Origin: Marthasterias glacialis
Lineage: Eukaryota; Echinodermata; Asteroidea; Forcipulatida; Asteriidae
Length of the DNA: 64,000 nucleotides
Direction: 5' to 3'
Assembly (NCBI GenBank): GCA_911728455.2
Contig: OU452222.1
Span: forward strand, 16,471,201 to 16,535,200
The notes under the pieces were generated by a model. The model worked only from the letters and a program-made list of their open reading frames with translations, searched no databases and was not told the origin of the DNA. Positions 43,693-56,160 of the stretch are shown piece after piece. A program made the position numbers and the translations under genes. Position 1 is the stretch's first letter. Every line of letters begins with the position of its first letter.

Positions 43693-44775
43693 GGAATGTC
43701 TCGGTTTGTCAAAACGTAGGTAGAAAGTCAAACTAGAGCTTAAGTGCTTCACGAAGCAGGAATATCAGCCCTATGAACTAAATGATGGCCATGGGAAAAC
43801 CACAGTTAACATGTGCATGGCGGCTGGTACCTAGAAGTAAGCTACATTACAACAGGATTTTGGCTGCATTTGTCTCTGTGTCGCAAGGCACCCGGCTGCA
43901 TTGTCAAAACATTTCATAGTTTTTGTCAAGACAGTTGTGTGTGATACTGATAAGTTTATTGTAATGCAACGGAGCCAAGCTTTACAGCAAATGAATCGGA
44001 GAATCCAGCAAAGGAATCAGAAAACGCAATCCACTCCCTGGGCAGAATACGTTAATTTTTGAAAGATGTTAAGAATAAGAGTACGAATGAGCAAACAGAA
44101 ATGAAGCTTGCATCCTCATTAGCAGAGACTAAGTGTTTTTTTTTTATAAAATGACCCCTGCTGACCAATAGGTGACCACTTGCTAAAATCTGTGTACACC
44201 CCAAATGTATCACGAGGCAATGAAGCATTCCACCAAGTTTAGCTGCAATCGGCTAAAGAATGTGGGAGAAGAAGCATTTTGTAAATATTCATAAAATGAC
44301 CAGTATTGACCACCAGATGACCACTGGCCAAATTGTTTCACCATTTATAGATAGGGCAGGTGTCACAAAGCTCTTGAGCAGAGACTAGGTAATTTATTTT
44401 TATAAAATGCCCCCCTGCTGACCGATAGGTGACCACTGGCCAAAATCTGTGTACACCCCAAATGTATCAAGAGGCAATAAAGCATTCCACCAAGTTTAGC
44501 TGCAATCGGCTAAAGAATGTGGGAGAAGAAGCATTTTGTAAATATTCATAAAATGACCACTACTGACCACCAGATGAAACTGACCAAATTGTTTCACCAT
44601 CCATAGATAGGGCAGATGTCTTGGCTCAATTTGACCAAGGTTGGGTAAAATCGGTCAAATAGTGTAGGAGTTATTACCGTTTTTATTTTGATCACGTGAC
44701 CGTTTGACCAAAGAAAGAAAGAAAGAATTTGTGCATCACAATATATCAGCCTGCTTCGCAGGGCTGATATTACAA
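43693..44775. repeat. Inverted third copy of composite repeat part Q
   Basis: The reverse complement matches 13600-14530 and 15340-16430 closely, including TTCTACCTACGTTTTGACAA at its outer end, shared with the flank of the first copy. The other end closes with the hairpin ATATATCAGCCTGCTTCGCA GGGCTGATATT after GAAAGAAAGAAAG. Confidence 0.8.
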
Positions 44776-45507
44776 CCCGTTCTCGGTGTCATCTCATTAA
44801 CAGGTAGTAAAAGACGCGTTCCCTGACGATCCCTTTTTCTTTCTATCGCCTTTTTCGTACATAATCTTTAAAATGTGTTTTATTTGCATTGATAAGTATG
44901 TCATCAGTTTGTACTTTAGGGGGTAACTTTAATCGAGGTCGTACTTTGTCACGACTTTTTCAAACATATTGAAACTTCATTGAATGACGTCACGGTATAA
45001 GTAATTTTGCGACCCTAGGATTTTAGTCACCGTTGACTTTTTTTTTTTTTTTTTTTTTTTTTTAATGAAGAGGCGTCTTTCGTGGAGGTCGTGGAATAAC
45101 CACAGGAAGTACCTGGTTATCTCAGAATTGTTACTTTCCTGGCTGGTCCGTAATACAAACTGTTATTGTGAACAAAATCGTACATTTAGTTTTTTTTTTT
45201 TTCGTTTACAGATGGTACTAGTATCCATCCTCTCGTCCTACAAATACCTTTAAAAAAAATCCATCCTCTGTTGGCAGTTGAAAAATATATACAGGTTACA
45301 ATACAGACCATGTATAAACCTTTGGGTACCTTTGTGACCTTGTACATTCCAGGGCCTTTCCGGCAGGCAAGATACTATACTATACATGGGAAGTTTACAT
45401 TTTTTGTGTCATAATTTCAATATAAATTCAAGTGTTATAAAAGTAATTGATGTATTGACGTTTCTTTGATTTGTTTAATCTGCGTATGTAAAACCAGACA
45501 CTATTTT

Positions 45508-46450
45508 TACTCTGGATCAATGACATCACACAAGGTGTTGATTCCAAGTGAACATATAATATTTTTGCTGATGATGTTATTATTTACACTACTGGGAGCA
45601 ATATAAATGATGTTAATCATGTCTTGCAGTCTAATATTGATAGTATTGGTGATTGGTATAAATGTAATCGTCTTACCATTAACCCTGATAAAACTAAAAT
45701 TATGCTTTTGAAATCTAGTCGTGTTAACAATGTAGAAAAATTGAGTATTTCCCTTAAGGACACTCAGCTCGAACAGCTTGATAGAGTAAGGTATTTAGGG
45801 ATTGAAGTTGACGAAGACCTCACCTGGGAATCACATGTTAGGAATGTCATTAAGACGGTCGCTTATAAGGTTTATTCCCTTGGTCGACATGACATGTCCT
45901 AAACAAAGGTCTTCTTGGTACCCTCTACAAAACAACCATTCAGCCGTGTCTGGACAATGACAGTTCTGTTTGGGGTAACTGTTCAATGACAAGTAGGAAG
46001 ACTCTCCTTAGACTTCAAAAAAGAGCTGCCAGGATTGTTTATAAGGACTTTGATTATGTAAATTCTCATGGTGATGATATATATTAGAACTCTTTCTTGG
46101 CAGACTTTTGAACAGAAGCGGGATTTCTATTTAGCCTGCAATATGTATAAATGTGTTCATGGTTTAGCCCCATACAGTCTTTGTAATAATATCGAGATGT
46201 ATTTTGATAGACATGGGTTCAATACCAGAAATGAGGATTATCTTAATGTTTTCTAACTAAACCTAACATGGAATGTTTTAAGCAATTTTTTAATTATTCT
46301 GGTGCTGTTATATGGAACAAGGTATTTGTGGTTTTAAAAACATGTATAGGTCTATACTCTGACTGTAAGTATATTTTAAAGTATAGTGTTTTTGTCAGTT
46401 TTCTCATTTTTAAGACACGGGACCGTAATGTAAAACAGCCGTTGAGCTGA
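45508..46450 (+). pseudogene. Broken non-LTR retrotransposon reverse transcriptase (C-terminal half)
   Basis: Reads LWINDITQGVDSK, stop, TYNIFADDVIIYTTGSNIND (FADD is RT motif C), then GDWYKCNRLTINPDKTKIML, VRYLGIEVDEDLTWESHV, and after a frameshift GLLGTLYKTTIQPCLDNDSS and RLQKRAARIVYKDFDY. After further shifts come FEQKRDFYLACNMYKCVHGL and FNYSGAVIWNKV. The order is that of a CR1/Jockey-like RT ORF and its tail. One in-frame stop and at least three frameshifts make it dead; the 5' two-thirds are absent. Confidence 0.85.
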
Positions 46451-46622
46451 TATCAGCATCCTGCATAAAGATCTTGAAATAATGATAATAGTAATACCAT
46501 TCAGACACCGAGGGATAAGAGATTACAGATTTTTACGTAATTCCATGAAAACGCCCCCACTGGCCCTAGTATAAAACGGGCGTGCACCCATTTCTCAATG
46601 TGTGCGTCCTTCGGGTGCGTCC

Positions 46623-46744
46623 GAGCCGCCAGCATACATTTATCCTATTATTTGCGTATAAAAAGTGTTGTGTTTTCCGATGTGAGCCGCCAGCATACAT
46701 TTATCCTATTATTTGCGTATAAAAAGTGTTGTGTTTTCCGATGT
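46623..46744. repeat. Perfect tandem duplication of 61 bp
   Basis: The unit from GAGCCGCCAGCATACATTTA to GTGTTGTGTTTTCCGATGT occurs twice with no difference, so it is a recent event or an assembly artefact. Confidence 0.9.
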
Positions 46745-47017
46745 AATTTGGTGACTTTAGTTTGAATAAGATACTAGTACTGAAGAAAAGAGACCGACTA
46801 TTAATTGTATTATTCACGGAGTAAGAATCCCGGGAATGTTATGATAGAAAAGGAAATTCATAACACAGCTGAGCAAGTTTTGAGATGTGCCCCCTTTCTT
46901 CGTGGTAATACTTAAGTTTTTTTTTAGCTTACTCAGTGCAAAATAGTAATAATAATAAAATTTGCATTTTTTAATTATCGCATTACAAAACGTCATTATT
47001 GATAACTTGGGTTAAAG

Positions 47018-47292
47018 TCGTGAATATTGACGGCAAATTTGCCGTCAATTTTTTGCGACTTGGGGTAGGCCTACAAGTTGTTACGTCTCGTTATTTTTGT
47101 GCGCGTATGGCTGGTACAATAGAGCCGTCAATATTTGCGATTTGGGTGCAAGTCGTGGATATTGAGGGCCAGTTTGCCGTCAATATCTGCAACTTGGGGT
47201 ACAAGTCGTGAATATTGACGGCAATATTACCGTCAATATCTGCAACTTTGGGTACAAGTCGTGAATATTTACGGCAATTTTGCCGTCAATGT
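47018..47292. repeat. Palindromic minisatellite (TATTGACGGCAA..TTGCCGTCAAT), ~58-bp unit
   Basis: Four units at about 47018, 47150, 47208 and 47266, each AAGTCGTGAATATTGACGGC, its inverted partner GCCGTCAATATCTGC, then AACTTGGGGTAC. A ~75-bp insertion separates units 1 and 2. Confidence 0.8.
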
Positions 47293-47299
47293 ATTATGT

Positions 47300-49730
47300 G
47301 TGATGTCCCTTTAAAGCCACCATACCTCTGCAAGAAGAAATTGTTTTTAAAAAACCAATGCTACATCTAACTTAAAGTTTCACTTTTCCTCCAGGTATTT
47401 TTTTAAATTTTATTATTATTATTTTAAAACGTCCTCGGGACTATTCCAATTTCCATCCCTTGGGTACTTTTTATCAAGGGTATGGTTGTGATACCATGAT
47501 TATACAAGATGTTTTACGACGAATCAAGGGAAATCGTTTAAAAACACCCGGTTCTGCACCCCTGGGGTAACCAACAAACAAGGCCACCGAGCACTCTGGC
47601 AAGCGCTTCGTGACCTTTCTAGAAGGCCCCACCGACCTTGCCCGGCCATAAAAAATGTCGTACAAGAACAATCTGTTCCAAAAGGGAAAAGTGGATCCTT
47701 CTTTACTCTTTTTTTTTTTTTTAAATGAAACTTTCTTTGTATACCACGACTTACAATAAACACAAGTCAGCAAATCGTGCTTTAAATCCACCCACAAGAA
47801 AATAAAGAAGAGACGAGTAAACTAAGGTATATTACCTTTGTGCTTTGAGTAATGCGGCGTGTAGTCCATAAGACGAATTATGGGTACCAAAACGCTCGAT
47901 TCGCAAAGACTAGAACCTCTGCCAATGTGTCGAGAAACGGCGGGTAAGGAAGTATTTAGTCTCGATGGAGCAATAGCCGGTTCTGGGACGTCAAGTTTCT
48001 TATTAAAGCCCCGGCTCAACATTGGTAAGAAGAAAAAACATAAATGTTCACAGATTTACATATACCTTACATGGTGTAAAGATAATGATGGTAAAAAACT
48101 TTCTTTGAATTTTTTTCTGCCTGAAGTGTGATCGTTTTTAAATAATAAATGAAGATCCAAAATTAGTATTCGTCTCAGTGAAACGAAAACTCTGCCCATG
48201 GGAATGCGAACAAAAATGCTGAATGCCTTTTTTAGTGTTTTCTCGCAAGTGAAACAACGAAATGAGCTGACATTTTCACAGGTTGGTGTTATTACATATA
48301 ACTTGGTTTGTGCGTCAGACTAAATAAGTCAAAAGTCACAACATGTGGCGAATCGGTTTTTGTACAAATACTTAACATACTTATTGCTGATTACATTTTC
48401 AGCGAATTTCAGGACCTAAGAGGTAATAGGTTCGTAATTACACTAATTAGCATGACCTACAAATCACTAGACTTGCCCTTTTGCGATCTCACGCAGTGAG
48501 GAATGTGTTTAGGAATTAATAACTAATCAAAACGGTTGCAAGATTGAAAATATATTGACAGATCTGTGTGAATGAAAAAGTCAGCTTTATTTGGGTAGGA
48601 CAATTTAAAAGAAAACATATCACGCAGTCTGCGAAACAGCAGTTTGAAGAAAAAAAATAGTTCAACTTCAAACGCAATTTTCTCCAGACACGGAACTTTG
48701 GCTGTGCTGCAGATTTATCACTTCGACGAAACTATAACAAATTAATTAAGTTGTCATTTCTTTCGAGGAATTTTCCAAATAACTGTTTATCCTTTGTCGT
48801 GGACCAACGGGGAAGTATTGTTTCAGTTTGGTACTCAGTGGTTGGTGCTACCGGTCGTATACCTTGGAAAAGCAACAAGAAAGGGAGGCAGTGCTTAGTG
48901 CTGTATATTTTCCTTTCTTATATTTTACGTCACCTCGTTTGTGAAACCGGTACGCCCCTGGGGTGGCATCTGCCCCTCGTCTCTCGACCCCTCTCCTCAC
49001 CCCACTCGCCTTCCCCAATGGTTGACTACATTATTCATCGACCAGCATATATTATAACAGCATGAGATTTAATGATATATACACAAACAACATGGCTTGT
49101 TTTCGGGGAGAAGCAAAGTTTATTAAAAACAATGTCAAGTACGATTGGAGAGATCCAAGGGCAAACATAAATTGACTCTGAAAAAATAAACTTTCGTACC
49201 GGGTCAAAAATATTTACTCAACCCCCTGAAATTGAAAATAATTCATATACTTGAACCAGCGCGAATAAGGTGTAAAATAAACCAGGGGTGTTTCTTTATT
49301 ATAACATGAACAAGCATTGTTTGTTCAAAAAAAGTCATGGATGTGGACTGAACTTTGAGCTAGTATATTCAACATTTTTGACAGTGCCCAAAAATAAAAT
49401 CTGTAGTTTCTTCGACTACACATCTCTGGTCGTAGGAAAAAAGCACATTAGTCTAAAGCACAGAGGATGGAAAAAATCACAATTTATTTTTAGCAAAGGT
49501 TTTGCGAAATTAAAATAAACTTTAAAAACAAAAACGCGGTAAAGTGTGTTCGTGTTAATGCTTTGTTAAACTTCATGGCCAGCCAGATAATAGAAACGTG
49601 ACTTGGTTCCAACACAATCATGACGTGCGTTCAGAGTTGTCTGTGTTGGGCTTTCGGTTTATAAATGGTGCATTGGATTGGTATTTCGTTTTGGGGGTAT
49701 TTTTCTTAGATTTAGAGCAGTAATGTCAAA
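47300..49730. other. No gene seen apart from the family F MITE
   Basis: Short open frames only; none carries a recognisable domain. Confidence 0.4.
48006..48305. repeat. MITE family F, left end kept, right end lost
   Basis: Left end AGCCCCGGCTCAACATTGGT, then TTTTTCTGCCTGAAGTGTGA and ACGAAATGAGCTGACATTTT as in the 58418-58774 copy. No GAGCTGGGGCT end is seen. Confidence 0.65.
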
Positions 49731-49734
49731 GCAC

Positions 49735-49915
49735 TACACCCTCGGGTAGAACTTGACCCTGAACCCCCCTCGCAGGAGGCCAGACAGACCCATTGTTCAT
49801 AGGTCAGTTTGACCTGTTTTTCCAGGTCTGTAATTAGGTGCTGGGTTGGTATCTCATCAGATTCCGGGTATCAAACTTCGACCCATAATTGGGTCAGGCA
49901 GACCCAAATGACTTC
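49735..49915. repeat. Decayed relative of the GGGTCA-rich MITE
   Basis: Repeated TTGACCC, CAGACCCA, GGTCAGTTTGACC and TTGGGTCAGGCAGACCC words as in 50828-51128; ends are not clear. Confidence 0.45.
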
Positions 49916-50827
49916 AGCGTCTAAAGGCAGCGAGCTGCAACCGTTGGTGAAAGAGACGTGCTACGTCATGCATGGAGTGCGCCCGACTGTGCTCTCGTAA
50001 AACCATATTTAAACCCAATTCTTGGGTGTTATGATATTGTTGTTGTGGGGGTTGTAACGCCCCTCCCACATTGATTACGGGTTTAAAATTAGAAGAATGC
50101 ATTCATGGATCCGTGGTGAGCACAAGGTCCCGACCATGTTTCAACAGCCGAACATGGACACACCTCACTATATGACTAAGATCCCCTTATTTTAAAAACA
50201 TTTGAAAATGACGTACGCTGAATCCAAAACGTCTTTATTTTTATTTTTCAATCGTTATGGTATGTTCAGCCCATGAATTTTTTTTGAACGATCTCATCCA
50301 AAATGAAAAACACCCCGAATGAGTAAACTGGCCAGACTCCATCTTGGCAAAAGGTCACTTCGCCTGTGTTCAAAATACGGTCATTTTTACGAGGCCTATA
50401 GGGACAATTACCCGTAACGACCCCGTGTCGAAAGTCAGTAACCCCAGAGCACAATTATTGGACCATTTTGCAACAGTACACAAAAGCCATGACCTTCAAA
50501 ATTTTTGATTTACTGAGAAAAGTTGGATGTTCGCAATTCTTTCACGAGGTTTGGGCGCACGATTGGCTCGGTACTATTGAGTGTAGTGCACGTCCATTAT
50601 TGGTGCAAGTTTCTGTCAAATCGGCACTTTTTTTCAGCATGCCCCCGAGAACTGACAAATTGGCTTTTCAATCACCGGGATGATTGCTCTTTCTCTCCGT
50701 GCACTTCGCCGTCGAATCATCTTCTTGATGGACGGTACGTGTCTGCAAGGTGCCTTCTTATGTAGGTCATAAGTTAAAGAGGTGCTATAATGCAAAACTA
50801 GACATCCTCTTCTCACCCATTTTCAAT

Positions 50828-51128
50828 GCACTCTAAAAAAAAAAATAATAAAAGTACTAAAATACCGGGTCAGTTGACCCGGATTCGGAGTCCCGTGGGG
50901 CCAGACCCATTTCTGGGTCAAGGTGGCCCGGGATCTGTGTAAAAATGACCCCAACAATGGGTCAACAATGGGTCAAACTGACGCAGAATCCGAGTTAAAA
51001 ATCCTATTGTTGTGACCAGTTTTTGGTCAAGCTGACCCAGAAATGGGTCAGCTTGACCCAGAAATGGGTCAGGCCCCCCTGGGACCCAGAATCCGGGTCA
51101 ATTCTGACCCGGGAGTTTTTAGAGTGGG
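50828..51128. repeat. MITE with ACTCTAAAAA ends and many (T)GACCC(A)G copies
   Basis: Ends CACTCTAAAAA and TTTTTAGAGTG, with inner inverted CCGGGTCA / TGACCCGG. The interior holds about ten GGGTCA or TGACCC words in both directions. A decayed relative with the same words lies at 49735-49915. Confidence 0.75.
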
Positions 51129-51885
51129 TAATGTATCCCCGTGCAGATAACACACAGTGCTCACCACGCTTAAGTACACAAAATGTAAAAGTGAATTAAT
51201 TTCCATCTATTTTCAAGGAATACTCCATGCAAAGAACCCGTGGGGAGAATTCCACCAAACTTGCTGTCGCGTCTTTACAGGACAACGAAAAGTCGTTCTT
51301 GTTTCATTAATAGCTGGCTTATTTTTATTGCTGCTATCAAAATAAAGAGTGGTGATTTAGGGGTCTTCAAATGCTATTTTCGCATCTTAAGCCTATATAC
51401 AGCAGGTGTGATGGAATTGTGCCTTTGATGGTCGATACAATCATGGAATTTGGCACACAGTCAGAATATGTTATGAGAAAGATATTTGGCTATAAAGACA
51501 TTTCAGATTTGTTCTTTGAAAAAAAAAGATAGGTACAGAATTACAAGCAATGGCAGCCATTTTGAAAACTTGGAAAATTGCTTGTTATCTTATCCATATA
51601 ATTATATATATTTTTTTATTTTTTTCAAAAATCAAATCTCTGATGGCCCTTTAGCCGAATTCCTCTCTCATGACATGCTCTGTGTGCCAGACTCCATGCT
51701 TGTATCATCAAAGGTACAATTCCCCCAAATATTCCCCCTATCTGCCCAACTACTACATTTTTTTCAGACATGCAACTTATAAACTATGGGGCATCGGTAT
51801 GTTTCGAAAATAACCATAGCCTACGTTTTCGTTGAACAACCGTTGTGCGCATGTCCAAGTTTTCAACAATGACCAACAGCCACTG

Positions 51886-52058
51886 CGCCCAATTTCATGT
51901 GGTTCAGCAGAAAATACTGCTTAACAAATGTCATTGCTAAGCAAAAAGTGAGTGGGCCAGCAGTCGTAACATTGTAAACGTCATGGAATTTCGGCTGGTT
52001 ACTTGTTTCTACTAAGCACGGTTTTTCTGTGCTTAGCAGGCTTTATGCAATCGGTCGC
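51886..52058. repeat. GAGCTGCTTAAGCAG-type MITE, diverged
   Basis: GCCCAATTTCATGTGGTTCA on the left, ATTTCGGCTGGTTACTTG and GTGCTTAGCAGG on the right, keeping the family order. Confidence 0.55.
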
Positions 52059-52239
52059 TAGTCTCAAAGGGGCAAACAAGTGTATCACATTACCTTTAAA
52101 TCTACATGTATTGCGTTTCCATTTTACCCAGCACCGCCGGCAGCGATGACACTATTTACAAGGGGGTCTTGGAAATAAACAAAAATTTCCTTGGCTACAA
52201 GCGAATGAGTTTTTGAATAGCACTGGGTGTTTTCAAGGT

Positions 52240-52525
52240 AAAATATGGGATCGACAGAGCTGAGAGTGCAGTGTTCTTACTTTGTGTGATTAAATTTATA
52301 CATGGACAAATAAACGGTGAATATTGGGGCTCAATCCCTCGTCAGAATCGGGAGAAACTAGTGAAAAACCGTGAACACTTTTCAGCGTGTGAACACATTG
52401 TCTTTAATTTCGGCATGTTACAACCGAAATAAAAATGGGAGTCTTCAACTTCAGATTCTATTTTTCACGACATCGACAGTATTTCAGACAGAAATATTTC
52501 TATGGAAGATTGTGATTTGTGTTTT
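52240..52525. repeat. MITE family D, inverted copy
   Basis: GTGAAAAACCGTGAACACTT, TTTCAGCGTGTGAACACATT and CAGACAGAAATATTTCT are the reverse complement of landmarks in 23333-23684. Confidence 0.65.
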
Positions 52526-52529
52526 GGTT

Positions 52530-55040
52530 TTTGTTTGTGTTTGTGTATGTGTGTTTATTTATTATGATTTTTTTAAGCCAGGCCCAACTATAAGCACTTA
52601 ACAATTTCACTCACCATTATAAGGTTATCAGCCAAAATTCCATGTGAAATAGGTTGCTTTTTTGCCGTAAATTACCGGAAAACCTACGTTAATGGGGTTC
52701 TCCACCGGTGCCTTAATTTAGCTAAATAGTAATAACTTTTTTTCCTTCTCTTATAAAAGTGCAACATTGAAATGGTTTTTGTTTTTGGACTCATCCATAC
52801 CAGCCAAATCTCGGTCGATGCATCGTTAGGTTCATGGAAAAGAACATTGATGCAGAACAATGATAAGATTTGAGCATAACTCAGACTGGTACAAAGATGG
52901 TCACAGAGGAAAAACTTCCCCTTGAAGCCAAATGCTAGTTTTTGAGAAATCGGTAAAACAAATAGTTCAGAACTCACGAGTCCAAGGCTCAATATTTGAA
53001 AACATTGACAACTTGTGTTCATTTATTTTTTTTCTCGTGACAAATTTGTTATTTCACATAAAATGCGGTTACTGGTCTTTGACATTAACCAATGTTGTCT
53101 CCTTGCTTTAAACAGACTTGAGGGACTTGATGGTAGTTGTTTGTTCATTTTTCGGCGCCCTTTTCCCTTATCATGTTTCTGTACTTGACGCCAAATGTAT
53201 TCGTATGTGCCCGGCACATACATATCAAAATAATAAGTTGATGACCTGACCTTGTTAAAATGCATGAGTACATTTGCAGAGACTATATGGGGCTTTCCTA
53301 TAAAAAAAAATTTGTAATCGATTTTAGAAGTTATCGACCAACCTACATTTTTACAGGAGCAGATGGATATCAATCTAAAATGAAAATAGATAGTTGTGTT
53401 TGGAAAAAGTTTACCTGATCAACCGTTTGCTGAATTGTTTCAGCATTGCTGAGAGGTATAAAAGATTTCTAATAGTTTAGAACATTAAAAAATAAGCAGT
53501 TTTTAACGAGACGCCGTGGTCAAAACCCTTCACTCTAAAGTGAAGTCACTACCAGTGATTAAATTACCTGCTCTCACCACAGAAGTCTAAAAGTGGCTGC
53601 ATCATCGATTGACTTGTCGGTGGTCACTATTTGATGCCATAACTTGAAGTCACATTTTGTGTTTCACGTTACCGCTAATTCGTGACGTCACATTTCTTAG
53701 TTTCAAATTACAACCATAACGTGTCATTACGTCATTATGCGCCCTTATTTTCTTTAAATATATATAGGCCTATTTTTTCGGCCTATTTTTATATAATTAT
53801 ATGAATATAATTATTTAACTATAGCGGTAACGCCCCCACACCCTGTAATGTCACTGACCGATGTTGACAAGAAAATGAGATAGTATTGATTCTAAAAAAA
53901 ACCAAAAAAAACAACAACATACAAACAATAAGGAAGAGACTGTCTGGTGGAGACATTACGTCTACATTTTTTACATCTTCACGCAGCGGATGTGTCAGCA
54001 ACTCTTAAAATGCGTCAAGGTCATGGGGTCAGGGGTCAGAGTACGGGTCCTCCCCTCGGGACACGAGGTTTAGAACGGACTAATAGCTATTCAGCCTTTT
54101 AACGAATTATTCTGTTAAGGATTTAATGTGGAGATGTCGATGCTGGTTATTGTGGTTTTTACTGAGTTGGGCTGGCCTTCTTGATAGCTTTAAATTAAGA
54201 AATTCTTCCATTTGTTCGCGCCAATTATGATAGATAAAGACAGATGTTAGATCGTAATAAAAAGTGACGGTGACATGTGAAGTTGCTGTTTGCCAAAAAG
54301 ACCGGATGGTCGAGGTCACAAAATGTGCTAGGTTTGTTGAACAACAAGACAACAGACCAATTCATTGCCCATGGGGTAACTTCAAACAAAAATTTCGGCG
54401 TGAAAGGGTTTTGAAAAAGTCTGAACAATCGTATAATAGATGTTAATGTTTTGCATCGGGTATAAAAATAGTATTTGTGTTTTTGCCCATCCACTGATAT
54501 GTGTTAAGCACTGTATACTCAGTAGTAAAACAACTTTATAGTTTAAACTATTATCTTATTTATAGACCAGGATAAAAGGGGTGTTCGTTTAATTATGTAT
54601 CTATTTATTTTATCAAGAAGCAAACCACAAGGGAAACTGCACTACTCAATTGTCTTGAAATTTCGACAACAAACTCGTCTGTAGTGTAGGTGTATAGGGA
54701 GGTCGAGAAACCACTCTAATTCAATTCCTTTAATAGAGGCGGCTGAACTGAAAAAAATTCTTCACCAACTGACAAACAAGACAGTGCAATTACACTGTGA
54801 CCGAAATTCACTAATGTTTAAAAAACCTGTTCTTGGAGCTTAAAAACTCGAACGAATCTGCCCATCATTTGACGTTGACTTAACGGGGTCGAGTAGATAG
54901 TGCTTCGGTCGCCATTTCGCAATAATGTTGGAAGTTTTTCTAGTACAATGTTGGATGTCGAAATCCGTTCGGGCTTCGACTCCGGATCGGAACTTTGCTC
55001 AGTGCATTGGTGTCTCAGCGCCGTGCTCCAATATTAGGCG
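52530..55040. other. No gene seen
   Basis: Frames of ~110 codons on the - strand (52684-53373) have no recognisable domain. A SINE family A tail relic (GTGTTAAGCACTGTATACTC) lies near 54500. Confidence 0.4.
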
Positions 55041-55048
55041 GTGTGGAT

Positions 55049-55221
55049 CAGTGGCGTATAACCGGACATTTTAAATGGGGTGGGGGCGGCAAGCGGGGGC
55101 AAAGACACAATTTGGGGGCTATTAAATATATCGAACAATTCATTGATGCATTTTAAAAAGGGGAGCTAAGGGTTCTGGCCCCAGCCCCCCCCCCCCCACG
55201 CCCCCTCTGGTTACGCCACTG
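55049..55221. repeat. MITE with CAGTGGCGTA ends
   Basis: CAGTGGCGTATAACCGG on the left and GGTTACGCCACTG on the right are inverted. The interior has G-runs then C-runs that can pair. Confidence 0.75.
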
Positions 55222-56160
55222 GTGTGGATTTCTAAGATGACTGCGATGGGCGTTTCGAAAGAGAAAAAAAGAATCCATAGTCAGTAGGCCGATTGCGCAA
55301 CCAATGTGTACATGTCATCACTTGACCTGTAGTGGGTACTACGTCATCTGTGCTGATGGCAAACTGCGTGCAAATACATGCTGTGACCAACAAAGTCACA
55401 TCAACAGTCGGCTTTTGGTAATAATAACACAGTTACTAAGCCCTTTTATTTAAGTGGCATGTTGTGACATTGATTTTTATCACATTACTGTTTCATAAAC
55501 TACCAGTATTCTACTACAAAAGAGGTTTATTTTTGAGTCAGACGACGATGTATAGCCACCCGCCTGTTATTTTGTTTGTAATGTAGGCCTAAATCACCAT
55601 AAAAAAGGGTAAAGAACGTTAGACCAGTGAGCATCTATACCTAGCCTTGCGGAATTTCAAATAGACAAAGGAATCACACATTTTTGGAAAGCATCTTCTT
55701 TGAATGATTTCAGCTTCAAAACTGTGAAATTCTTGTGTTGAAAAGTTTGTGATTGCTGGTCGTCTGGCCCAATGTCCGTCGTGCAACCAGTATACTTACT
55801 ACATCGTGAGAACATCATACGTTCCTTGTAGAATTTTCAAGACTTGCTGGAACTGTCCTTAATGGCTTTATTCAGCCACTCGAAAGTCTCTGGTACAAAC
55901 TCTGGAATGATTTTCACAGATTTCGAGAAAGAAAAGCCTCGATGGGATAAACAAATGCAACAATCATCATGTACCGTACCGTACAGCACTTTCCTATGGA
56001 GGACGTCGTGTTTGTTTACATGGAATACCCACTGCAGGTCACGTGACGTGGTTCGCGCAATCGGTCTATAGGTCCTATACTTGTTTTACCTTTTTATATT
56101 CGGTAGTAGTTATGAGAGTAAATTCTAGTTTAAAAGTTGCTTATAGAGATGTCATTATAT

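Noticed and set aside
43507-43719. Short open frames on + around a GTCCGCCATTTTGTGG hairpin
   Set aside because: Entirely inside a MITE with TAAAGGGACA ends.
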